DNA of 64,000 nucleotides, from contig JBNKQR010000008.1 in assembly GCA_050295975.1 (NCBI GenBank), forward strand, positions 1-64,000. Reading direction: 5' to 3'. Below, piece after piece: positions 22,589 through 32,325 of this stretch (position 1 is the stretch's first letter; the number at the start of each line of letters is the position of its first letter). The notes beneath the pieces are model-generated. The model searched no databases. It worked only from the letters and a program-made list of their open reading frames with translations, and had not been told where the DNA came from. Source of the stretch: JAPHTQ01 sp050295975. Lineage in GTDB: Bacteria > Pseudomonadota > Gammaproteobacteria > Thiohalomonadales > Thiohalomonadaceae. Made by a program: the position numbers and the translations under genes.

Positions 22589-23932
22589 TTATGCTTTTTT
22601 GTCGTTCTTTCGATCCAGTGATTTCAGATGTTCCAGCTTTTCCGCGATCTTCTGTTCCAGTCCCCGTGGCACTGGGCGATAGTATTCACGTTGCCCTAAC
22701 TCTTCCGGTAAATAATCCTCACCGGCAGCATAGCCCTCTGGCTCATCGTGGGCGTAACGATATTCGTGACCATAACCAAGCTCTTTCATAAGCTTGGTCG
22801 GTGCGTTCCGCAGATGCAAGGGAACCTCAAGTGAACCATGCTCCCTGGCGTCGACCATTGCCGCTTTATGCGCCATATAGACCGCGTTACTCTTAGCTGC
22901 GCAGGAGAGATAGAGGATCGCTTGAGCGATAGCCAGTTCACCTTCTGGTGAACCGAGTCGTTCCTGTACATCCCAGGCATTAAGCGCCAACTGCAGCGCG
23001 CGCGGGTCAGCATTACCGATATCCTCCGACGCCATCCGCACTACCCGGCGAGCGACATAGAGGGGATCAACACCGCCATCGATCATCCGCGCATACCAGT
23101 ACAGACTGGCATCAGGATCAGAACCGCGCACCGATTTGTGCAGCGCGGAAATCTGGTCGTAAAACGCCTCCCCGCCCTTGTCGAAGCGGCGCACGCCACC
23201 CGCCAGTACCTCGTTCAGAATTTCCTCAGCGACTACCTCTGTGCCGTCGACCTTCTCCGCCAGGTCAGCAGCGATCTCCAGCAGATTGAGACCACGGCGC
23301 GCATCACCATCGGCAGCCATAGCGATACGCCGGCGCAACGGTTCCGCCAATCCGATCTTGCGCTCGCCAAGACCGCGCTCTTTATCATCGAGAGCGCGCA
23401 AAAGAATAGTGTCTATCTCATCCGCATCAAGGCTCTTCAACACATAGACACGAGCGCGAGAAAGCAGCGCATTGTTCAGTTCAAAAGAGGGATTCTCGGT
23501 GGTTGCACCGATAAAGGTGAAAGTACCGTCTTCGATGTGCGGCAGAAAGGCGTCCTGCTGGCTCTTGTTGAAGCGGTGAACCTCGTCGACAAAGAGCACC
23601 GTGCCACGCCCCATTACCCGTGCCTGGTGTGCCTGCTCCACTGCCGCACGGATCTCCTTCACCCCGGAGAGTACGGCTGAGAGGGTAAGAAATTGCGCCT
23701 CGGCAAAGCCAGAGATCATGCGCGCCAGGGTAGTTTTACCGGTCCCCGGTGGTCCCCAGAGGATCATGGAGTGCAGGTGACCGCTGTCGATGGCCTGACG
23801 CAGCGGCTTCCCCTCTCCGAGCAGATGTTGCTGACCGAAAAACTCTTCGGGGCTGCGCGGACGCATTCGATCTGCCAGGGGTCGCAGCGCCTCGCCGCGT
23901 GACTGCTCCTCAGCGGAAAAGAGATCGGTCAC
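22589..23932 (-). CDS. rarA: Replication-associated recombination ATPase RarA (MgsA)
   Basis: The 447-residue AAA+ protein has RPRSPEEFFGQQHLL, Walker A WGPPGTGKTTLARM, Walker B LFVDEVHRFNKSQQD and sensor 1 FIGATTENPSFELN. These are hallmarks of the RarA/WRNIP1 family, which acts at stalled replication forks. Its start codon overlaps the stop of lolA by 4 nt, so ftsK-lolA-rarA form one transcription unit, an order common in gammaproteobacteria. Confidence 0.96.
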   Translation of the reverse strand: MTDLFSAEEQSRGEALRPLADRMRPRSPEEFFGQQHLLGEGKPLRQAIDSGHLHSMILWGPPGTGKTTLARMISGFAEAQFLTLSAVLSGVKEIRAAVEQAHQARVMGRGTVLFVDEVHRFNKSQQDAFLPHIEDGTFTFIGATTENPSFELNNALLSRARVYVLKSLDADEIDTILLRALDDKERGLGERKIGLAEPLRRRIAMAADGDARRGLNLLEIAADLAEKVDGTEVVAEEILNEVLAGGVRRFDKGGEAFYDQISALHKSVRGSDPDASLYWYARMIDGGVDPLYVARRVVRMASEDIGNADPRALQLALNAWDVQERLGSPEGELAIAQAILYLSCAAKSNAVYMAHKAAMVDAREHGSLEVPLHLRNAPTKLMKELGYGHEYRYAHDEPEGYAAGEDYLPEELGQREYYRPVPRGLEQKIAEKLEHLKSLDRKNDKKA

Positions 23933-24561
23933 GGATTACTACCAACCTCGCCGATCACATCGACACCCGGCGGTGGGGTGAAGTGAAACTGCTTGTCTTC
24001 GATTTTCGGGTTGCGTACTACTTTTTCCAGATAGAGTCGGGTGGTCTGACCAAAACCGTCGACCATCTCCATCGCGCGCAGCACATCTCCATCCAGGGCA
24101 AGGCGCAGGTAGTCAAAGTTGCTGTCTGCGGCCTTCGGCTTGAGCAGCAACCACTGGAAGCCCTCGTGTTTCCCCTCTTCTTCGATGGTGAAGTTATCCT
24201 TCAGTGGCGCAGTACTGCTGAGCAGCATCGCCGGGGTACTTCCCAGGGTCTCGTCCTGGGGCTTAACTGTGACCTGCTCCAGATCGCGGTCATAGAGCCA
24301 GATACGTTTACCGTCGGCGACATAGAGTTGCTCATAAGGGTTTTTATAATGCAGACGGAAACGCCCCGGACGTGAAAGCCAGAGGTTGCCTCGGGTCTCC
24401 TCCTTGCTCTCACCACGGGCATTGGCCACAATTTGCACGAACTCGGCCTGCATGGTGTTGAGGCCGGAGAGGAAACGATCCAGCCGCGCCTGGCCTTCGC
24501 CCGCCTGAGCGGTGGCAGCAAACATGAGCGGCAGAAGCATACGAACAACTATTTTGAGCAT
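23929..24561 (-). CDS. lolA: Periplasmic lipoprotein chaperone LolA
   Basis: The 210-residue protein has a signal peptide (cleavage near AATAQA, residue 20). LDRFLSGLNTMQAEFVQ, GNLWLSRPGRFRLHYKNPYEQLYVADGKRIWLYDRDLEQVTV follow in its sequence, interrupted as usual for LolA. LolA carries lipoproteins from the LolCDE complex to LolB at the outer membrane. It lies 5 nt after ftsK and overlaps rarA. Confidence 0.96.
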   Translation of the reverse strand: MLKIVVRMLLPLMFAATAQAGEGQARLDRFLSGLNTMQAEFVQIVANARGESKEETRGNLWLSRPGRFRLHYKNPYEQLYVADGKRIWLYDRDLEQVTVKPQDETLGSTPAMLLSSTAPLKDNFTIEEEGKHEGFQWLLLKPKAADSNFDYLRLALDGDVLRAMEMVDGFGQTTRLYLEKVVRNPKIEDKQFHFTPPPGVDVIGEVGSNP

Positions 24562-24566
24562 CTATA

Positions 24567-26903
24567 TCAGCCCTTGGGTGGTGGAGGTGCCAACACCTCA
24601 CGTGAACCATTCGGTTGAAGCGGAGTGACCACACCCGCCTCTTCCATCATTTCGACCATGCGCGCGGCACGGTTGTAGCCGATCTTCAGCCGTCGCTGGA
24701 TACCAGAGACCGAGGCGCGGCGGGTTTCGGTAACGATCTTCACCGCCTCGTCGTAGAGTGCGTCGGTCTCTTCACCGCCGCTGCCACCCCCGGTGTCACC
24801 AGGGTAAAGCGGGCCACTGCTCTCTTCGATACCATTGACGATCTCATCCAGATAGTTGGGTTCGCCGCGTTTTTTCAGTGCATCGACCACTTTGTGTACC
24901 TCATGGTCGGCCACAAAGGCACCGTGTACCCGCACTGGAACACCATGCCCAGGCGGCAGATAGAGCATATCGCCGTGACCGAGCAGTGCCTCTGCCCCCA
25001 TCTGGTCAAGAATGGTACGCGAGTCGATGCGCGAAGAGACCTGGAAGGCGATGCGGGTGGGGATGTTGGCCTTTATCAGGCCGGTCAGTACATCCACCGA
25101 GGGTCGCTGGGTTGCGAGGATCAGGTGAATACCGGCAGCCCGTGCCTTCTGTGCCAGACGAGCGATCAACTCCTCCACCTTCTTACCTACGACCATCATC
25201 ATGTCGGCCAGTTCGTCGACCACCACCACGATGTAGGGCAACGGCTCCAACACGGGTCGTTGCAGTTCTAGCTCAGGCTCGTCCGGTACCAGTGGCTGCC
25301 ACAGGGGATCGTAGATCGGCTCACCGGCCTCGATCGCCTCTTTGATCTTTTTGTTGTAACCGCCGATGTTGCGTACCCCCATGGCGGCCATCAGACGATA
25401 GCGTCGGTCCATCTCCACCACACACCATCGCAGGGCGTTGGCCGCGTCTTTCATATCGGTGACCACCGGTGCTAGCAGGTGCGGGATCCCCTCATAGATA
25501 GAGAGCTCCAGCATCTTCGGATCGACCATAATAAAGCGGACTTCGTCGGGGCGGGCGTTGTAGAGGATGCTGAGGATCATCGCATTGACCGCCACCGACT
25601 TACCGGAACCGGTAGTACCGGCTACCAGCAGGTGAGGCATCTTGGCCAGATCAGCGACCGTTGGCGCACCGCCGATATCCTTGCCCAGGGCCAGGGTCAG
25701 CGGCGACTTGGCGGCTTCAAACTCGTGGGAGCGGATGGTCTCAGAGAAGTGGACGATCTCGCGGTTCTCATTGGGGATCTCCAGGCCGATGGTGGTCTTA
25801 CCTGGAATCACTTCAACCACTCGCACACTGGTGGTGGAGAGGGAGCGGGCCAGATCCTTGGAGAGATTGGCGATCTGGCTCACCTTGACCCCGGCAGCCG
25901 GTTGCAGCTCAAAGCGGGTGATCACCGGCCCGGGATGGACCGCCTCCACCACCACTTCGATACCGAAGTCCTGCAGCTTCATCTCCACCAGTCGAGACAT
26001 CGCCTCCAACGCCTCGGTGGAGACAGTGCTTTTGCTCTCACCAGGCTGGTCCAGCAGTGAGAGCGATGGCAGGCTGCCGCCCTCCTCCTCGTCCGGATCG
26101 AACAGTGGTACCTGCTTCTCTTTCTGTTCGCGCACCGTGGGGATTTTGGGTGTCTTGATCACCGGCTCAATCCGCGGCGGGGTCCGCTTGCCGACCTTCT
26201 TCACCTCATCGAGGAAGTTCTTCTCCCGATCCATCTTTGCTTTATGTGCCGCAATCCGATCGAGCAGATGCAACCACTGGCCGTAAAACCAGTCGGTCAG
26301 GCCCAGGGTACGGGCACCCACCTTATCCATCAGCCCAAACCAGGAGAGGCCGGTAAAGAGAGTCACCCCGGTAAGGAACATGGCCAGCAGGAACAGGGTG
26401 GCACCGAGCTGACTGAAGGCACGCACCAGACCACTGGCCACCACATCACCGAGTACGCCACCGGTACTCTGAGGCAACACCATCGCGGTACGGAAATGGA
26501 GATAGGCCAGGGCCGAACCGGTGGCCATAGTAAGAACAAAGCCTGCGCCGCGCAGGGCGATGCTAACCCAGTAGTGGCCGCCATCATCCTTACGCTGCTC
26601 CCGGTAGAGCATTGCCGCCCACTGGGCCACCAGGAAGGGCAGGACATAGGCCATCAGGCCAAACAGGTAGAGGAAGATATCGGCAAACCAGGCCCCGGCA
26701 CGCCCCCCCATATTGTGTATCCCACCACGGGCACCGCTGTGAGACCAACCCGGATCGGTAGCACTGAAAGTGAGTAGAGAGATAAGTAGATAGAGAGCCA
26801 GGGTACCAACCAGAATCAAAGCCCCCTCGCGCAACCCGCGATGCAGATGTGGAGCAATGGCGATACGTTCCCGTTCTCCTTTCTTTTGTGATGCCTGGGC
26901 CAA
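24567..26903 (-). CDS. ftsK: DNA translocase FtsK
   Basis: The 778-residue protein has an N-terminal domain with four or five membrane helices (about 25-200), a short charged linker and the RecA-like motor with Walker A AGTTGSGKSVAVNAM and Walker B YIVVVVDELADMM. The C-terminal winged-helix gamma domain (ETRRASVSGIQRRLKIGYNRAARMVE, interrupted here for length) reads polarity sequences in the chromosome. It pumps DNA at the division septum and activates XerCD. The linker is short compared with E. coli FtsK, as in many other gammaproteobacteria. Confidence 0.97.
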   Translation of the reverse strand: MAQASQKKGERERIAIAPHLHRGLREGALILVGTLALYLLISLLTFSATDPGWSHSGARGGIHNMGGRAGAWFADIFLYLFGLMAYVLPFLVAQWAAMLYREQRKDDGGHYWVSIALRGAGFVLTMATGSALAYLHFRTAMVLPQSTGGVLGDVVASGLVRAFSQLGATLFLLAMFLTGVTLFTGLSWFGLMDKVGARTLGLTDWFYGQWLHLLDRIAAHKAKMDREKNFLDEVKKVGKRTPPRIEPVIKTPKIPTVREQKEKQVPLFDPDEEEGGSLPSLSLLDQPGESKSTVSTEALEAMSRLVEMKLQDFGIEVVVEAVHPGPVITRFELQPAAGVKVSQIANLSKDLARSLSTTSVRVVEVIPGKTTIGLEIPNENREIVHFSETIRSHEFEAAKSPLTLALGKDIGGAPTVADLAKMPHLLVAGTTGSGKSVAVNAMILSILYNARPDEVRFIMVDPKMLELSIYEGIPHLLAPVVTDMKDAANALRWCVVEMDRRYRLMAAMGVRNIGGYNKKIKEAIEAGEPIYDPLWQPLVPDEPELELQRPVLEPLPYIVVVVDELADMMMVVGKKVEELIARLAQKARAAGIHLILATQRPSVDVLTGLIKANIPTRIAFQVSSRIDSRTILDQMGAEALLGHGDMLYLPPGHGVPVRVHGAFVADHEVHKVVDALKKRGEPNYLDEIVNGIEESSGPLYPGDTGGGSGGEETDALYDEAVKIVTETRRASVSGIQRRLKIGYNRAARMVEMMEEAGVVTPLQPNGSREVLAPPPPKG

Positions 26904-26965
26904 AGTTAATCCTTTAGTTTAATAAGACTACTTAACATACTGTTAGTATACATATTTACCAACAT

Positions 26966-28027
26966 CTACACAGCCTCTTTCAGAGCTGAATAGACCACCT
27001 CACCACCTCTAACGTTGATCCCCGCAGCCAGGGCAGTATCACTCTCCCAGCCCCCTGCAGCCAGCCGGATGGCATAGGGAATCAGTGCCGCCGAGAGTGA
27101 CTGGGAAGCGGTGCGTGGTACCGCTCCCGGCATATTGGTCACTCCGAAATGAACTACACCTTCCTGAACGAAGGTTGGTTCCGCATAGCTGGTCGGACGG
27201 GTGGTCTCAATGCAGCCGCCCTGATCCACGGAGATGTCGATAATGACACTCCCCTTACGCATCTGCTTCACCTGCTCGGCAGTGACCAGATGTGGCGCTT
27301 TCGCTCCCGGGATCAAGACCGCGCCAATCAGCAGGTCCGCCTCCTTCACCGCCCTATCAATCTCGTGTGCATAGGGGTGAAGCCCCGTCACATTGGCCCC
27401 CAGGGCGCGCATCGCCGCAAGTTTGTCACGGCTGTGATCAAATACCGTGACCTCTGCCCCAATCGCAGCGGCCAGTACAGCGGCATTACCACCGGCTACC
27501 CCTGCACCGAGAATCACCACACGCCCTCGTTCTGCCGCTGGTACGCCGCCCAATAGTACGCCACGCCCTCCCATCGGCTGGTGCAGCAGATGGGTGCCTA
27601 CCTGTACCGCCACCCTGCCAGCAATATCGGACATCGGCGCCAGCAACGGCAGGCCACGACCATCGCTGACTGTCTCGAAGGCAACGCCGGTCAGGCCAAT
27701 ATCCAGCAGGCCGCGCATCAGCTCAGGCTCGGCGGCCAGATGGAGATAGCAGAACAGCAGATGGTCACGTCGTAGCAGGGGGAGTTCAGTGGGTTGTGGC
27801 TCTTTGACCTTGATGATCATCTCTGCCTCCCCATATACGGCAGAGGCATCAGCCACAATGGTGGCACCGGCCTGACGGAAATCGTCGTCGCTATAGCCGC
27901 TGAGATTACCGGCCCCCTGCTCTATCAGCAGCTGATGGCCATGTTTGACCAGCTCAGCCACTGCGGCGGGAATCAGACCGACGCGTCCCTCAAGGGTCTT
28001 TATTTCGCGAGGGATACCGATACGCAT
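26966..28027 (-). CDS. ald: Alanine dehydrogenase
   Basis: The chosen start is ATG 28027, preceded by AAAGGAGGC; a longer frame begins at 28078 but the product from 28027 (MRIGIPREIKTLEGRVG) matches the family start. The 353-residue enzyme has the substrate site GYSDDDFRQAGA, IKVKEPQ, HLAAEPELMRGLL and the NAD fold VVILGAGVAGGNAAVLAAA. It interconverts L-alanine and pyruvate with NAD. It is divergent from trxB with a 115-nt gap that probably holds both promoters. Confidence 0.95.
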   Translation of the reverse strand: MRIGIPREIKTLEGRVGLIPAAVAELVKHGHQLLIEQGAGNLSGYSDDDFRQAGATIVADASAVYGEAEMIIKVKEPQPTELPLLRRDHLLFCYLHLAAEPELMRGLLDIGLTGVAFETVSDGRGLPLLAPMSDIAGRVAVQVGTHLLHQPMGGRGVLLGGVPAAERGRVVILGAGVAGGNAAVLAAAIGAEVTVFDHSRDKLAAMRALGANVTGLHPYAHEIDRAVKEADLLIGAVLIPGAKAPHLVTAEQVKQMRKGSVIIDISVDQGGCIETTRPTSYAEPTFVQEGVVHFGVTNMPGAVPRTASQSLSAALIPYAIRLAAGGWESDTALAAGINVRGGEVVYSALKEAV

Positions 28028-28142
28028 TGTTGCCTCCTTTACCCGGGAATCCGCATTTCGTAAGATGCCTGCACTCAATGAAACAGCATAACCATTACAA
28101 CATCCTGCGGACCAACGCAGTCTATCATACGGAGTTTACTCA

Positions 28143-29099
28143 ATGAGCGAAGCCAGGCACTGCCGCCTTTTGATCCTCGGTTCCGGTCCTGCCGGTTACA
28201 CCGCCGCCGTCTACGCCGCCCGCGCCAACCTCAATCCGGTGATCATCACCGGTATGCAGCAGGGCGGCCAGCTCACCACCACCACCGAGGTGGACAACTG
28301 GCCCGGTGGCGCCGAAGGGCTGACCGGCCCGGCACTGATGCAGCAGATGCTGGAACACGCAGAGCGCTTTAACACCGAGGTGATCTTCGATCAGATCGAA
28401 AAGACCGACCTCTCCAAACGCCCTTTTACCCTCACGGGTGACTCACAGACCTATACCTGTGACGCACTGATCATCGCTACCGGTGCCTCCGCCATGTACC
28501 TTGGCCTCGATTCCGAGGAAAAGTTCAAAGGGCGTGGCGTCTCCGGCTGTGCCACCTGTGATGGCTTCTTCTATCGTGGACAAAAAATCGGTGTGGTCGG
28601 TGGCGGTAATAGCGCCGTAGAAGAGGCACTCTACCTCTCCAACATCGCCTCCGAGGTGACCCTGATTCACCGCCGCGACACCTTCCGCTCCGAGAAGATC
28701 CTCATCGACCAACTGATGGAGAAAGTCGAAAACGGTAACATCAAGCTGGAGACCTTCCAGGAGATCGACGAGGTGCTGGGTGATGACAGTGGTGTTACCG
28801 GTGTGCGCCTGAAAAACAGTCAGGATGGTTCGACCAAAGAGATCGAACTGACCGGTCTCTTTATCGCCATCGGCCACAAACCCAATACCGGTATTTTCGA
28901 GGGCCAGCTGGAACTGGACCACGGCTACATCGTTACCCGCAAGGGTCGCGAAGGCAACGCCACAGCCACCTCAGTGGAGGGCGTGTTCGCTGCTGGTGAT
29001 GTGGCTGACCCGATCTACAAACAGGCCATCACCTCCGCCTCCAGCGGCTGCATGGCGGCACTGGATGTAGAGCGTTACCTGGATAACCAGGAGAAGTGA
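28143..29099 (+). CDS. trxB: Thioredoxin reductase
   Basis: The 318-residue flavoprotein has LGSGPAGYTAAVYAAR (FAD), the redox-active SGCATCDGFFYRG, GGGNSAVEEALYLS (NADPH) and GVFAAGDVADPIYKQAITSA. It reduces thioredoxin with NADPH. GGAG upstream (TACGGAGTTTACTC) positions the ATG at 28143. The stop overlaps the GTG start of the next gene by 4 nt. In a sulfide-oxidising cell it also serves thiol and persulfide homeostasis, but that is general knowledge rather than visible here. Confidence 0.97.
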   Translation: MSEARHCRLLILGSGPAGYTAAVYAARANLNPVIITGMQQGGQLTTTTEVDNWPGGAEGLTGPALMQQMLEHAERFNTEVIFDQIEKTDLSKRPFTLTGDSQTYTCDALIIATGASAMYLGLDSEEKFKGRGVSGCATCDGFFYRGQKIGVVGGGNSAVEEALYLSNIASEVTLIHRRDTFRSEKILIDQLMEKVENGNIKLETFQEIDEVLGDDSGVTGVRLKNSQDGSTKEIELTGLFIAIGHKPNTGIFEGQLELDHGYIVTRKGREGNATATSVEGVFAAGDVADPIYKQAITSASSGCMAALDVERYLDNQEK

Positions 29100-31120
29100 T
29101 CCCGAATGTAGAGCCACACCTGCCACGCTCTGGGCGGCAGGCACTGTTCCATCAGTGGGGCAAGGATTTTCAGCTCTGGCTCTACATCGCCGTTTCACTA
29201 CAGCTTTTCCGACTGCTGCTTATCGCGGTCTACCAGGAACAGATCGGCGCCCGTGCGGGCGCCGTTTCGATCCTGCAGGTGATCACCACCGGTCTGCGCT
29301 ACGACATCTCCACTGCCGGGGCCTGGGTGGCACCAGTATTTCTTCTTGGTCTCTGCGTTATCTGGTTTCCGCTAACCAGCTACACCAATGCCCTGCGACA
29401 CTTCGCCGCAGTGCTCTTCGCGGTATTCAGTATTCTGGTTTTCGGCGCTGACCTGATCTTCTTCGGTACCTACGGCGACCAGTTCAATCAGATGATCTTC
29501 GGCATCGTCCACGACGACACCGTGGCGATCCTGATCACCATCTGGAAGGAGTACCATCCACTACTCTTCCTCACCGTCGCCCTGCCGTTGATTGTCGGCA
29601 ATGTCTGGCTGGTACGACGTTGGCTCAGCTATACCCCTTCATGGCTTCAAGGTCTTGGGCTCAATCCGCGTCCGCTACTGAACAGCTTTGCACTGGGCTT
29701 GATGCTGTTCCTGCTCATGACCGCCCTGGTTCGCGGCGGCACCTTGTGGGGCGAACCGATCCGTCTTAAACACGCCTTCGTGGTTAACGATCTGTTTCTC
29801 AATCGCTCGGTCATCAATCCCTTCACCGCTCTGCGCACCACCATTGAGACCAAACTGAAGCTGGAAAAGGGTGTCGCCCTGAAACAGCTTTGGCCGAGTG
29901 GTGATATCAACGATGCGTTACGCTACGAGCTCTCCCGACGCGAGATAGCCGCTGCAAACAGTAACAACCTGGATCAACTGCTGGAGAAGCGTGCCGCGGG
30001 AGATCGCGGAACAAAACCCAAACATATCTTCCTGTTGCTGATGGAGAGCCATAGCGGATGGACAGTGATGCCCCTCTATCGCTTTGCCGGACTCTCACCG
30101 GAGTTCTCTTCACTGGCCGATGAGGGGATCTACTTCCCCAACTTTCTTCCTGCCGGTAGCGGCACCGTTGGCTCGATGAATACCCTGATAACCGGCCTGC
30201 CCGATGCGGGCCTTAACATCAATTACGAGCCGACTGCCACCAGCGCTTACCCCTCTGCGCTGGCCGCCAACATGAAACGGCTCGGCTACACCACGCGCTT
30301 CTTCTATGGCGGCTTCCTCAGCTGGCAACGGCTCGACAGCTTTGCTCTCAATCAGGGCTTTGACGAGGTTTATGGCGGCGGCGACATGAGTGCAGGCGTG
30401 AATACCAATGAGTGGGGCGTCGATGACCGTTACCTGTTTGACTTTGTTCTGCGCACAACAGAAGCGGATAAACCGAGCTTTAACTTTATTCTCAGCACCT
30501 CAAATCATCCGCCCTACGATCTCGATCTGGAGGCGCTCGGTTATCACCTGAATGCGGAACTACCAGCACCGCTGAAGGCGACCAAGGAAGATACGGTCAA
30601 GGTACTGGGGCATCTCTGGTATGCGGATCAACAGGCAGGACGTTTCGTACGAACGGCAGAACAACAATTGCCAGACTCCCTCTTTGCCATCACCGGTGAC
30701 CACACTGCACGGCTGCAGGTGAAGTTCCCCGGAGACAGTGTGGCGGAGCAGAAAGCGGTGCCATTCATTCTCTACGGGCCGAAGGTATTGCCAGAGTCAG
30801 GGGTGATAAAACAGACCGCTGGCGCTCACATGGACATCCCTGCCACCCTGATCGAACTGGCCTCGAATATAGGCTTTCGCTACACCGCCTACGGCCAAAA
30901 CCTGCTAACCAAAACCTCACCCAGTGTTGGCTATGGCTGGCAGTTCCTCATCGGTGAGAACTTCATCATTAATGAAGCCGATGAGTACAAGGTCTATGCC
31001 CTGGCGGGTGAACAGCCCCCGGCACAACGGCCTGAGATGGGAGACGAACTTGCCCGCTTCAATGCCCTCAAGGCTCTGAGCTGGTATCGGGTTAAAAAGG
31101 GCGCGACACTTCCCCACTAG
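29096..31120 (+). CDS. Sulfatase-fold membrane transferase (LTA synthase/OpgB-like)
   Basis: The 674-residue protein starts at a GTG overlapping the trxB stop. About five membrane helices occupy residues 25-235. A large extracytoplasmic domain follows, with LLLMESHSGW, the likely Thr nucleophile in AGSGTVGSMNTLITG, and late metal-site features FNFILSTSNHPPYD and LFAITGDHTARL. This is the alkaline-phosphatase-like fold of phosphoglycerol and phosphoethanolamine transferases. Periplasmic glucan or lipid modification is plausible; the substrate is unknown. Confidence 0.88.
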   Translation: MIPNVEPHLPRSGRQALFHQWGKDFQLWLYIAVSLQLFRLLLIAVYQEQIGARAGAVSILQVITTGLRYDISTAGAWVAPVFLLGLCVIWFPLTSYTNALRHFAAVLFAVFSILVFGADLIFFGTYGDQFNQMIFGIVHDDTVAILITIWKEYHPLLFLTVALPLIVGNVWLVRRWLSYTPSWLQGLGLNPRPLLNSFALGLMLFLLMTALVRGGTLWGEPIRLKHAFVVNDLFLNRSVINPFTALRTTIETKLKLEKGVALKQLWPSGDINDALRYELSRREIAAANSNNLDQLLEKRAAGDRGTKPKHIFLLLMESHSGWTVMPLYRFAGLSPEFSSLADEGIYFPNFLPAGSGTVGSMNTLITGLPDAGLNINYEPTATSAYPSALAANMKRLGYTTRFFYGGFLSWQRLDSFALNQGFDEVYGGGDMSAGVNTNEWGVDDRYLFDFVLRTTEADKPSFNFILSTSNHPPYDLDLEALGYHLNAELPAPLKATKEDTVKVLGHLWYADQQAGRFVRTAEQQLPDSLFAITGDHTARLQVKFPGDSVAEQKAVPFILYGPKVLPESGVIKQTAGAHMDIPATLIELASNIGFRYTAYGQNLLTKTSPSVGYGWQFLIGENFIINEADEYKVYALAGEQPPAQRPEMGDELARFNALKALSWYRVKKGATLPH

Positions 31121-31180
31121 CAGGTAGAATTCACTCCGCACCTGCCCCATATCGATCTCTGGTAACGAAGCGGGATCCCT

Positions 31181-32320
31181 ATGCAGGTCAAACTCATCCA
31201 CCGTCTTGACGATAGCCCACCACAGCACTGGAATGCGTTGGAGGGCGGGATCGACAACCCCTTCCTACGGCATGAATTCCTCGCTGGACTGGAACGCTTT
31301 GGCTGCGTAGGTGACCACTGGGGCTGGTTGCCACACCATCTAGTCGTCTACCAGGATGAGCGTCTGATCGGCGCAGTCCCCATGTATCTCAAGTACAACT
31401 CCTATGGCGAACTGGTGTTCGACTGGAACTGGGCTGACGCCTATCGCCGCGCCGGTCTCGACTACTATCCCAAACTGGTAGTAGCAGTGCCCTACTCCCC
31501 GGTCACAGGACCGCGTCTTCTTATTGCCGCCGATGTGGAGCCACAATTAGTTGTCGACGCGCTTATCCAACAGGCCATCGAGCTGGCCAAACGACTAGAT
31601 GTCTCCAGCCTGCACTGGCTCTTTCCCAATCAGCGCGACATTCAGCAATTGCAGTCACACGGACTTCTGCAACGTAGTGACGTGCAGTTTCACTGGCACA
31701 ATCAGGGGTACCAGCACTTTGATGACTTTCTCGCCACCTTTAACGCGGAGAAGCGCAAGAAGCTGAAACGGGAGCGACGCCGGGTGCAGGAACAGGCGGT
31801 CGAGATCGAAATCCTCCACGGCCACCAGACAACGGTGGAACATTGGCAGACCTTTCATCGTTTCTACTGTAATACCTTTGATCGGCGTGGTGGACACCCA
31901 ACACTGAGCGAAGCGTTCTTTCGTCATCTTAGTGAAAGCATGCCTGATAGTGTGGTGCTGATGTTGGCAAAACAGGCGGGACGGTATGTCGCCGGGGCCC
32001 TGTCTCTGCGCTCCAGCGACACACTCTACGGTCGCCACTGGGGATGTGAAGAGAGGTTCCACAGCCTGCACTTCGAGCTCTGTTATTATCAGGGCATCGA
32101 CTACTGCATCGAACATGGCTTGAAACATTTCGAGCCGGGGGCCCAGGGCGAACACAAGGTGGCGCGTGGCTTTGAGCCGACCACCACCTGGTCGGCACAC
32201 TGGATTGCCAACCCGGGCTTTGCCCAGGCCATTGGCGACTATCTGGCACGGGAGCGACCGGCAATGGAAGAGTACCGACAGGAACTGAACGATCACCTGC
32301 CCTTCAAGAAGGGAGAGTAA
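31181..32320 (+). CDS. FemAB/GNAT-type acyltransferase (peptidogalycan biosynthesis-like)
   Basis: The 379-residue protein matches the PF04339-type (FemAB-like) acyltransferases by pattern: WNALEGGIDNPFLRHEFLAGLE at the start (interrupted for length), GAVPMYLKYNSYGELVFDW, FLATFNAEKRKKLKRERR and HFEPGAQGEHKVARGFEPTTTWSAHW near the end. The natural substrate of this family is not known with certainty. It ends 5 nt before aat and is probably co-transcribed with it. Confidence 0.88.
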   Translation: MQVKLIHRLDDSPPQHWNALEGGIDNPFLRHEFLAGLERFGCVGDHWGWLPHHLVVYQDERLIGAVPMYLKYNSYGELVFDWNWADAYRRAGLDYYPKLVVAVPYSPVTGPRLLIAADVEPQLVVDALIQQAIELAKRLDVSSLHWLFPNQRDIQQLQSHGLLQRSDVQFHWHNQGYQHFDDFLATFNAEKRKKLKRERRRVQEQAVEIEILHGHQTTVEHWQTFHRFYCNTFDRRGGHPTLSEAFFRHLSESMPDSVVLMLAKQAGRYVAGALSLRSSDTLYGRHWGCEERFHSLHFELCYYQGIDYCIEHGLKHFEPGAQGEHKVARGFEPTTTWSAHWIANPGFAQAIGDYLARERPAMEEYRQELNDHLPFKKGE

Positions 32321-32325
32321 GCCAA